Source: Tritrichomonas musculus
Taxonomy: Eukaryota; Parabasalia; Tritrichomonadida; Tritrichomonadidae
Direction of reading: 5' to 3'
Assembly (NCBI GenBank): GCA_039105265.1
Contig: JAPFFF010000008.1
Coordinates: 682,001 to 746,000, forward strand
DNA length: 64,000 nucleotides
Shown: in pieces, positions 40,733-48,819 of the stretch
Position numbering within the stretch: position 1 is the stretch's first letter
Layout: the number at the start of each line of letters is the position of its first letter
Notes under the pieces: model-generated
The model's database searches: none
Seen by the model: the letters and a program-made list of their open reading frames with translations, nothing else
Told to the model about the DNA's origin: nothing
Position numbers and translations under genes: made by a program

Positions 40733-41566
40733 TTAAATAGAATATCGAATTATTTTTGCTTCACTGTTTATGGCCAATTTTTCAACATTAGTAATTGAAG
40801 AAGGAATTTTGATTTGTTTCAATGATTCGCATCTAGCAAATGCAAGAAAACCAATCTCGGTGACAGATAATGGAATCACAATTTCTGTTAATGATTTGCA
40901 ATTATCAAAAGCAAATCTTCCAATTTCTGTTATATTTTGATGAATAACAAATTTCTCCAGTGCTGTACAGCTTCTGAAAAGATAATTGCTTATTTTTGTC
41001 ACTGATGAAGGTATTTCTATCTCACTTAAACACGAACATAAACAGAAAGCATATTCACCAATTACTGTGACAGAAGATGGAATTGTAATTTCTTCCAATC
41101 TCGAGCATGAACAAAAAGAATAAGAGCCAATTTCAGTCACAGATGAAGGAATCGTTATATTAACAAGACATGAACAATATTCAAAGGCACCGATTGGAAT
41201 TCTTGTCAAAGAATGTGGAATATTAATTTCAGACAATTTGGAGCATTTAGAAAAAATGAATTTGCCGATTTCCGTGACTGATGAAGGAATCGCTAATGAT
41301 GTCAAATTTGAACATCTTCCAAATGCATACACACCAATATAATTCATAGAAGATGGAATTTCAACTTTTTTCAACGAAGTACATAAAAAGAAAGCATAAT
41401 CTTCAATTCTTGTTATAAAAGAAGGAATTTTTAATTCACTCAAAAAATTTGATTTTTGAAAATAATTTTTTTCAATTGAAGTGCCCAATTTTTTGAATAA
41501 TATGTTGATAATTTCTTGACGATTTCTACCAGCGGCTTTGATTAATGGAGCATAATAAAATAATAA
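40733..41566 (-). CDS. BspA-type LRR half of split ankyrin/BspA locus 2
   Basis: The frame opens after a TGA at 41567 and lacks an early ATG. It starts LLFYYAPLIKAAGRNRQEII, the second half of an ankyrin repeat, then runs through about ten BspA repeats (CSCLSEIEIPSSVTKI type). The ankyrin part lies upstream at 41638-42774 with about 71 bp of noncoding DNA between. Same split point as locus 1 and locus 3. Confidence 0.75.
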   Translation of the reverse strand, partial: LLFYYAPLIKAAGRNRQEIINILFKKLGTSIEKNYFQKSNFLSELKIPSFITRIEDYAFFLCTSLKKVEIPSSMNYIGVYAFGRCSNLTSLAIPSSVTEIGKFIFSKCSKLSEINIPHSLTRIPIGAFEYCSCLVNITIPSSVTEIGSYSFCSCSRLEEITIPSSVTVIGEYAFCLCSCLSEIEIPSSVTKISNYLFRSCTALEKFVIHQNITEIGRFAFDNCKSLTEIVIPLSVTEIGFLAFARCESLKQIKIPSSITNVEKLAINSEAKIIRYSI

Positions 41567-41637
41567 TCAAGAACAAGGCGATTAAAATAATTTATTTAGA
41601 AAACTTGATAAGAAAAAATGTAATTTTTTAAACTTCA

Positions 41638-42774
41638 TTAAAAAAAAATTTTTTTTTGAAATTTTATGAAAATTTCTAAAATTTTGAAAATGGCTAAATT
41701 TAAGTTTATCTTATTTTCATTCATAAGAATCTTTACAATTTTTACATAATCATAATGACAAGCATATTCAAAAATCGATTCATAATTATCTGTGAAATCA
41801 TCCGGAAGGAATTCAAAATTATAATAGGCAAAACATTGCTCGTAAAATTTCTTATTTTTGTCTTCAAAATAAGTATCGAAGATGTGATGTGCAATATCAT
41901 TACAATGGCATTTAATAGCAGTTAAGAAGTATTTTTCATAAAAACATTTTTCAGGTTTATTTCCATTTTCTTCAAGGAAATGAATCATTTCAATGCTGCC
42001 GCTGTGAATCGCATAAATCCACAAAGTTTTTGGCGGTTTTTTCCCCGTTTTAAGCAAAAAATCAACAATACTAATTGAGCCAAAGAACGCTGCATATTCA
42101 AGTATTGTTACTGCATTTTTGGCCAATAGAATGTTTGTCTCAAAAACTGATCGGGGCACCGTACTAATTGGCCCTAAACTTTGATCGTTGCAAATTGAAA
42201 TGAATTCATCGAGAGAGTCTTTTCGAATAGATCGACAAAGATCAGAATCATTTTCTCCTTCTTGCCGCTTCTTCTCAAAATTTTCATCTGAAATTTGTGG
42301 GCAATCGAAAAGACAAATGAAAGTTTTATTTCTAATTGACTCTAAAAACGGTTCAATTTCTGGATAGAAAAAGTTTGAATAGTAGCCACCAAGCTTTTGA
42401 ATAAGAAAAGTCGCAACCTCTTCATCTATCGTTACCATTTTTTGATTAATAAGAAAGAGAAGAAGAAATTTGTCATTCTGGAAAATTCTGAAGATTTCTA
42501 AATTTGAAAAGCTTTGTTTGATTTTGGCTTCAAAAAGAAGAAGAATTTTCTGGATTTTGTCCATAAAAACAGGATTACGCTTATGCTGCGATGCAATTTT
42601 GTATATTATGTGAAGTATTGATCGGAGTTCATCAGAATTCTCCCCAAAATTATTATCTTTGATAATTGATACTATTTGTTCAAATGCTTCAGGAGTACTA
42701 CTATTGCCCTTAGTGAAATTAAGAAATGAGTTATAAAATAATTTCAAACGAGCTAAACATTCATTTAATTCCAT
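41638..42774 (-). CDS. Ankyrin/DUF3447 half of split ankyrin/BspA locus 2
   Basis: The ATG at 42774 (MELNECLARLKLFYNSF) is chosen by alignment with the starts of loci 1 and 3. An in-frame extension of 15 codons upstream starts with a non-ATG codon. The 378-residue product has the DUF3447-type N-terminal region and ankyrin repeats (VTILEYAAFFGSISIVDFLL; SIFEYACHYDYVKIVKILMN). It ends in an A/T-rich run (KILEIFIKFQKKIFF) in the middle of a repeat. Confidence 0.72.
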   Translation of the reverse strand: MELNECLARLKLFYNSFLNFTKGNSSTPEAFEQIVSIIKDNNFGENSDELRSILHIIYKIASQHKRNPVFMDKIQKILLLFEAKIKQSFSNLEIFRIFQNDKFLLLFLINQKMVTIDEEVATFLIQKLGGYYSNFFYPEIEPFLESIRNKTFICLFDCPQISDENFEKKRQEGENDSDLCRSIRKDSLDEFISICNDQSLGPISTVPRSVFETNILLAKNAVTILEYAAFFGSISIVDFLLKTGKKPPKTLWIYAIHSGSIEMIHFLEENGNKPEKCFYEKYFLTAIKCHCNDIAHHIFDTYFEDKNKKFYEQCFAYYNFEFLPDDFTDNYESIFEYACHYDYVKIVKILMNENKINLNLAIFKILEIFIKFQKKIFF

Positions 42775-43301
42775 TTTCAGTATAGAAAAAATAAAAGACA
42801 TGTGATATGAAATTAGCAAACATTTCTTGATTCTTTCAATTGTATAATGAATATGCTGTGATACTGATTTTTACTATTAAATATGTTTTTTTAAAGATTG
42901 AAAGTTTTTAGATTCACCATGAAAATAGTTTAAGGGTGTAGTCCATTTTCAATATTTCAATATAGACACTATCTTGAAAAAACTTACTTATATCATTATG
43001 ATTATTAATGATAATGCATTCTTTATATACAATAAAAAAAAAAATGATTTTTTTTGGCAAGTTGATTTTTTATTAATTGAATTTTTTTAACATTATTATG
43101 TAATATGCTTTATTAAATTGATATATATTTAATTAATCTAGTATTTTTAATTGGTTTGTGTTTTAGAAGAAAATATGATCATTTTTTTCAAACTGAATTT
43201 TGACTCAAAATTCTGAGTCTATAAAAAAAATAATGAATTTCAAATATTTTTTAAAACGCATGCATGATCATCACCATTATCAAAGAAATTATAATTGTCT
43301 T
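42775..43301. other. AT-rich spacer with a short direct repeat
   Basis: CACCATTATCAAAGAAATTA and the following bases occur at 43271 and again 80 bp on at 43351, inside the 3' end of the Pmp-like gene. The rest of the spacer has no gene. Confidence 0.55.
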
Positions 43302-44118
43302 CTATGTAATTGATACAATTACATATCCTTCAAAGTTATGATTATCAAGGTCACCATTATCAAAGAAATTATAATTGTCTTCTATTGTTAAAACTGTTTC
43401 TGCTGCTTTATTTTCTTCGATGAAGATAGCATGTCCATTATTTGATGAAACTTTATTGTTTTCTAAATTGCATCCAAAAATAATGGATTTGACTAATAGA
43501 CCTTTTACATCATTGTTTGGAATGATATAAATAGCTCCTCCTCCTTCTATATCTTGATTATTAATGAAACTGCAATTTATAACATCGATTGGTCCTGATG
43601 ATTGAAGTGAAAGAGCTCCTCCTGATTTGCCAGCATAATTGTTAATAAAATTACAACTATCGATTATTAATTGTATACCCGATAAAGTTGATATGAAGGA
43701 TGCAAATCCGCCACCATAGCCACCTGGTGTACCTGAAGGCGAAATAGAATTTTCTGCATTATTGTCTTCAAAGAAGCAATCTCTGAAAGTTAATGTTCCT
43801 CTTTTATTTTCAAATACAATCCAATGTGCAAAAGCACCACCTTCTGTGCATTTAGAATGGCGCCCAGTTAAAGTCCAATTTGTGAAAGAAAATTGTTTTT
43901 TGTATTCTTCATTTTCCATTATAATGAGATTACATAAATAATAATTACCACTTTGAATTGGGCCGCATCCTTTAATTGTGTTGTGATCAAAATTGAATGT
44001 CTTACACTTTTGAACATTGAAACTACTAAATTATGCATCTCTAACATCTTCAATCAAATTATAATTGAATATAAATGAACCTGTTTTTTTGACTTGCTGT
44101 ATCAGTAATATAAATTAC

Positions 44119-44706
44119 ACCTTCAGCATTTGTACTTGCAACATTAATTTTTATCAAAGTGTTAAGAAGTTGTAAAAAAATTAGCGTTTAGTATTTTTAA
44201 TCAGATGGGGAGAAAAAATATAAGTTTACACTTTTTTCCGTCTCCTTTATCCCAATTTGAGTATAATGGTTTAAATTAATATACAGTAGTGAATTTAATA
44301 TGGTAACGGTATTTTTTATGGTAACACTTTTTTTTAGTAAAAAATTTTAAAAAATATAAATTTCAATTTTTCTCGATATATATGATATTTATGTAAAAAC
44401 AAAGTATATCAATATATTCTGCAATGCACATATAATAAGAAAAAAATTTCTTTTTAAATGCTATGCATCAGTTCATTTGTATTTCATATAATATGCGTAT
44501 TATACCATAAAAAATACCGTTACCATATTAAATTCACTACTGTATATTAATTTAAACCATTATACTTAAATTTGGATAAAGGAGACGGAAAAAAGTGTAA
44601 ACCTTAATTTTTTCTCCCCATCTGATTAAAACTACTAAACGCTAATTTTTTTACAACTTCTTAACACTTTGATAAAAATTAATGTTGCAAGTGCAAATGC
44701 TGAAGG
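44119..44706. repeat. Large palindrome inside the Pmp-like gene
   Basis: The outer arms of about 165 bp (44119-44283 and 44543-44706) are inverted copies with few mismatches, from CCTTCAGCATTTGYACTTGC inward to GGTTTAAATTAATATA. Leaving out the inner element, the arms meet without a loop. I see no clear target duplication outside it. Confidence 0.85.
44284..44542. mobile_element. Small TA-flanked TIR element nested in a palindrome centre
   Basis: A 259 bp element with inverted ends of about 40 bp (CAGTAGTGAATTTAATATGG), flanked by TA on both sides (44282-44283 and 44543-44544). The interior is AT-rich and noncoding. End sequence and TA target fit a Tc1/mariner-type MITE. It sits at the exact centre of the larger palindrome. 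Confidence 0.8.
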
Positions 44707-45041
44707 AAACGTGTTCGTTTGAATTAGCATAATTGATTAAAAGAACACGTGTCCCTGAAATTACACAATCAAATACTGCAATATGTTTTCCAAAAGCAAT
44801 CATACTGCAAAAGAAATGTAATAACAAAAACATTTTATTCTTTTATTTATTATTTTATTGAAAATTGAATAGACGAGTATTGAAAAATATCAATGCTTTT
44901 CCTATCTTCTTTTTTCAAAAATCAATTTATATAAATATTTATTAACGGTACTGAATAAGCCAATGAGACTTTTTGTAAGGACATTCAAATAATTGAATGA
45001 GAATAATTTAACCTTTCAATTTTTTTTATTTTGATGAGAAA

Positions 45042-45120
45042 AATTCTTACCGCCATCTGCTGGGTCTCGGCTTCGCTCGACGCCCATTAGGTGGTATTTA
45101 GCCTCAGTAAAAATTATGAA
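45042..45120 (-). repeat. Second copy of the GC-rich core of the 23961-24291 element
   Basis: TTCTTACCGCC, GGGTCTCGGCTTCGCTCGAC, GGTGGTATTTAGCCTCAGTA and AAAATTATG follow the reverse of 24074-24180. This copy is about 22 bp shorter in the GAGCGA/GCGAAGC part. The outer arms of the first copy are not recognisable here. A hairpin (TTCTTATCTTTTT...AAAAAGATAAGAA) lies just after it at about 45150-45209. Confidence 0.7.
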
Positions 45121-45314
45121 AAATATATAAAGAATAAAAAATTTTTATTTTTCTTATCTTTTTAGTTAAAGATTTTTAAAAAGAGAACTCTAACCAAAAA
45201 GATAAGAATTCATAAAATTGTCAGTATTACTAATCGCAAAGAGTCATCATTATCATCAGCAAATAAATCCTTGTTTTTAATTCATGTGTAAAAGTTCTCC
45301 ATAATGAAATAAAT

Positions 45315-45315
<1 letters not shown>

Positions 45316-45354
<39 letters not shown>
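45316..45354. repeat. Homopolymer run of about 39 A
   Basis: An uninterrupted A run lies 28 bp beyond the stop of the minus-strand BspA gene (45383). It is the longest homopolymer in the window. Its exact length is uncertain, as such runs are error-prone in sequencing. Confidence 0.9.
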
Positions 45355-45358
<4 letters not shown>

Positions 45359-45382
45359 TTATTTATATTTAATTCACATGGA

Positions 45383-46276
45383 TTAAATATTAGTCACTTT
45401 GACACGTGAAGTTAATCCTAAGGCCCTTGTATCAAGTTTCTTTGGTAGTGAAATACTATTTAATGATTGGCAATCTTCAAAGGCAGATTCTCCAATGAAT
45501 GTCACTGATGGCGGAATTGATATATTTGCCAATGATTTACAACGTAAGAAAGCTCCAAATCCAATGGATATTACAGATGATGGAATTGAAATACTTTTGA
45601 GTGAACTACATCCAATGAAAGTACATTTTTTAATAGATGTTATTGAAGGCTGAATTGAAATGCTTTCTAATGATGAGCAGTTGGAGAAAGCATATTCTTC
45701 AATTAATGTTACTGATGATGGAATTGAAAGGGTTTTCAACGAAAGACATAAATGAAAAGCAGTTTCTCCAATTGATGTCACTGATGATGGAATTGAAACA
45801 CTCTTCAGTGAAGAGCATTGAGAAAAAGTATCTTTTTTAATGCATGTTACTGACTGTGGAATTGAAAATCTAATCAGTGATCTGCAATTAAAGAAAGCTC
45901 CACTTCCAATTGATACTTTTGACGATGATATTGATATTTCTTTCAGTGACAAACAATCACGGAATGCGCCATTTCCAATTGATATTGTTGGCGATGAAAT
46001 TACAATATTTGTCAATGATTTACAATGACAGAATGCATGATCTTCAATGGATGCCACTGATGGCGGAATTGAAATGCTTATAAGCGATATGCAATGGCTG
46101 AATGCTTGACTACCAATAAATGTAACTGTTTGTGGAATTGTTATTTCTTTTATTTTTTTGCAATAATAGAAGGAATCTCTTTTGATTTGTATTTCACTTT
46201 GCGATAATAAAAAATTGATAATATTTCGATTGTTTCGCCATGATGCAAAATGTATTGGTGGAAGATGAATGTTTGT
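45383..46276 (-). CDS. BspA-type LRR half of split ankyrin/BspA locus 3
   Basis: The frame opens after a TAA at 46277 without an ATG near the start. It begins with an ankyrin half-repeat (LPPIHFASWRNNRNIINFLL), followed by about eleven BspA repeats (CSSLKSVSIPSSVTSIG type). The matching ankyrin N-terminal part is at 46782-48029. The gap of about 0.5 kb is much longer than in loci 1 and 2 because it holds a minisatellite. Confidence 0.72.
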   Translation of the reverse strand, partial: TNIHLPPIHFASWRNNRNIINFLLSQSEIQIKRDSFYYCKKIKEITIPQTVTFIGSQAFSHCISLISISIPPSVASIEDHAFCHCKSLTNIVISSPTISIGNGAFRDCLSLKEISISSSKVSIGSGAFFNCRSLIRFSIPQSVTCIKKDTFSQCSSLKSVSIPSSVTSIGETAFHLCLSLKTLSIPSSVTLIEEYAFSNCSSLESISIQPSITSIKKCTFIGCSSLKSISIPSSVISIGFGAFLRCKSLANISIPPSVTFIGESAFEDCQSLNSISLPKKLDTRALGLTSRVKVTNI

Positions 46277-46329
46277 TTAAAATTTCATTTAAAAAAAATG
46301 TTTTGAAAATGACATAAAAAACTAATATC

Positions 46330-46781
46330 TTCGAATTTTATGGAATTATTTAATTATAAAACCTTATTAAAATGTATAATATTGAAATATCATTAAAATA
46401 CATTATTTGAAATATAATTAAAAAAGTTGAATATGAAAATATTTAAATATTTAATTTTCAAATGATATTTAAATTCAAAATCTCAAAATTTCATCCAAAT
46501 ATTGAAATATTAAATTTCATTCAACTAAAATGTTTTTTAAAACATTATTCAAATGATTAAATTTTGAAATGTAATGAAAAATATTTAATTTCAAAATTTC
46601 ATTTAAATATTGGATATTGGAATGTAATTTAAATATACGTAGTTTTGAAACGAAATTCAAAATATTTAATTTTGAAATTTCATCAAAATATTTAGGTTTA
46701 AAACTGAATCAAAATATATTTCATTTTGAAATTGCATGCAATATATTTATTTTGAACCTCATTAAAATATTTTTTTTTGTT
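46330..46781. repeat. Degenerate minisatellite, unit about 26 bp
   Basis: Diverged tandem copies related to AAAATATTTAATTTTGAAAT plus TTCATC fill most of the gap in locus 3. Adjacent clear units begin near 46659, 46685 and 46711. Unit length drifts from 24 to 29 bp. Confidence 0.7.
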
Positions 46782-48029
46782 TTAAAATGTAGAATGTAGC
46801 TGGATAAATATTGAATTTTGAATTATGGCTTGATTCAAAGGTACTTTTTTGTTTTTGATTAAAAGCTCTACAATTTGCAAATAATCATATCGGCAAGCAT
46901 AAAAAAGAGGAAAGATAAATTTATTTATATCACTATAATGATGCAGTATTTGATAATTGTAGTAGTGAAAACCATGCCCAATTAGATTATTTCTAAAGTT
47001 TACTTTATTGTTTTCATCAATCAGATTGCTTTGAATATACTCGACAATGTTGTTATTGTGACATTTTATCGCCTCTTTCAAACATTTAACGTATGTTTCA
47101 TCTTCAGGTTTAACGCCATTTTCTTCGAGAAGATGAATGATGGTTGGACTATTTCCATGTATCGAATACAGCCACAATGAAGGAGTTAATTCAACTTCAT
47201 TTATTTGCAGATATTTGAATATTTTAACAGAACCAAAAAAAGCTGCATATTCAATCAGCTTCGCTCTTTTTTTAATCAATAAAGGATTCATTTCAAAATC
47301 TGATTTATTGACTTTACTAGAAAGATTTATACTTTTTTGAGTGACATAACTGATAAACTCTTCAACTAAATCATTTTGAATTAATTGGCAGATGAATGTG
47401 TCATTTTCACCTTTTCTAACTTTTTCTTCAAGTTTATTCAAAGCTTTTTGATCTCGAAAATATTGTTCTTTTATATCTGCTCTTTCTGTTTCATCAAGTT
47501 TTTCCTCCAAATATGGGAAGAAAAAAGCTTTGTAATTATCTAAAAAGTAATATTTATATAATATATCTTCTTTCTCATATTTTTTCATCATTGAAACAGG
47601 ATCTGGTTCTGCTTCGTCTTTATAAACTCGAGGGAAAAATTGAGGATACTCTGTATTATAAATCAATTTGATCATTGTGTAATCAAAATTGTCGACATTT
47701 TTTAATAAAAATAGGAGAATTTGAGGATTTCTTTTGAAAATATCTGATAGTTCATCATTTGTAAAGCTTTGTTTAATATATTCAATATATAATGTTAGAA
47801 ATCTTTCGATTTTGTCGAGCTGGGAAGATGAATGACGATGGTTTTTGTTGATTTCTCTTATAAGATATAGTATCAATTTGAATTCGTCTGATCTTTCAAG
47901 ATATCCATGTTTTTTAATGATATCGTTGAAATCAGCAAAATTTTCATCAACGTTAGTATCCTCATCAATGTAGTGCATAAAGCATTCATACATTTCATTC
48001 TTTTTCTTTACATATTCTTGATAATCCAT
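46782..48029 (-). CDS. Ankyrin/DUF3447 half of split ankyrin/BspA locus 3
   Basis: The ATG at 48029 (MDYQEYVKKKNEMYECFMHY) aligns with the starts of loci 1 and 2. The upstream 26 in-frame codons contain poly-A derived residues and begin without ATG. The 415-residue product has the DUF3447-type region and ankyrin repeats (KLIEYAAFFGSVKIFKYLQI; PLFYACRYDYLQIVELLIKN). It ends in the minisatellite edge, in the middle of a repeat. Confidence 0.72.
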   Translation of the reverse strand: MDYQEYVKKKNEMYECFMHYIDEDTNVDENFADFNDIIKKHGYLERSDEFKLILYLIREINKNHRHSSSQLDKIERFLTLYIEYIKQSFTNDELSDIFKRNPQILLFLLKNVDNFDYTMIKLIYNTEYPQFFPRVYKDEAEPDPVSMMKKYEKEDILYKYYFLDNYKAFFFPYLEEKLDETERADIKEQYFRDQKALNKLEEKVRKGENDTFICQLIQNDLVEEFISYVTQKSINLSSKVNKSDFEMNPLLIKKRAKLIEYAAFFGSVKIFKYLQINEVELTPSLWLYSIHGNSPTIIHLLEENGVKPEDETYVKCLKEAIKCHNNNIVEYIQSNLIDENNKVNFRNNLIGHGFHYYNYQILHHYSDINKFIFPLFYACRYDYLQIVELLIKNKKVPLNQAIIQNSIFIQLHSTF

Positions 48030-48819
48030 TTTTGCTCTTGAAAAAAAAAAAGTTTTCATTGTAAACTTTTCAATTTTTTTGAGATAATTTCTCAAAAATT
48101 TCAACATGTTATTTCAAATAAAAAAATTATTAATATAAAATACAGAATTCCTTTCAACTATTCACTTTTTGATGGTTATCCTTTCAACTATTCACTTTTT
48201 CAAATAAAAAAATTATTAATAAAAAGGAATTCTAATTCACTTTTTGGTTATCCTTTCCATTTTGTTGTAGTTTATGTAGTAAGCACTTCATTCATTTTAT
48301 CATTGGCAATAATTTAACATATTTTTCCAACTCTTTATTTTGGTTCTTCAATAGGTGGTTTAAGTGTCAAAATGAATAAAAATACATGAGATTGATAGAT
48401 TTTTCATATAAGTTTATGCTCTAAGTTTATATAGATAAAAAAAAAAAAAATATTGTATATTAGCCGCCTAGAAATGAAAAAAGTAAAGCAATAAAATTTA
48501 TTTCTTTTCAACTAAACACTTTTTGAAGGTTTTTTCCATTATATGTTATATATTTTTTGACGGCTACTTTTTGAAAGAAAAGAAAAATCGAAAATGATAA
48601 AAAAAAAAAAAAAATAAAGCAAAATTTTAAAATTAATTTGATTTACTTCAAAGGATGTCTTACGATTAATAGCATCATACATTTCTTTCTTTGAGTTGCT
48701 TTCAACCTTTTCCTGGATGATGGCTACTAGAAAACACAACAATAAGGTGGTTAGTTGAAAATTTTCCATAAATTACTGCAGAAAACGATATCATTGGATA
48801 CTTCATGAATTTTCTCGTA
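48030..48819. other. Spacer with tandem initiator-like repeats and a doubtful small ORF
   Basis: CTTTCAACTATTCACTTTTT occurs twice in tandem (48151 and 48182), with CAAATAAAAAAATTATTAAT duplicated at 48114 and 48204. These contain TTCACTTTTT, like the initiator before 9934. A 76-codon frame (48769-48539, minus) starts with a signal-peptide-like segment (MENFQLTTLLLCFLVAI) but its second half is a poly-Phe product of an A/T run, so I do not call a gene. Confidence 0.5.

Larger units (their letters stand above)
43302..44833 (-). pseudogene. Pmp-like beta-helix surface protein, broken
   Basis: The start at 44833 encodes a likely signal peptide (MFLLLHFFCSMIAFGKHIAV) and a first beta-helix strand. 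The body resumes at about 44145 (VASTNAEGVIYITD) and shows typical polymorphic-membrane-protein repeats: FFEDNNAENSIS, GGYGGGFASFI, CNFINNYAGKSGGALSL and CSFINNQDIEGGGAIYI. Trichomonad Pmp-like proteins are surface proteins. The gene is interrupted by a large palindrome (44119-44706). Between 44120 and 43920 it has one frame change and one in-frame TAA (after IEDVRDA). It lacks the usual C-terminal membrane segment. Probably inactive. Confidence 0.75.

Noticed and set aside
48539-48769. 76-codon frame with a signal-peptide-like start
   Set aside because: The second half is poly-Phe from an A/T run and there is no homology signal. Left as a note only.
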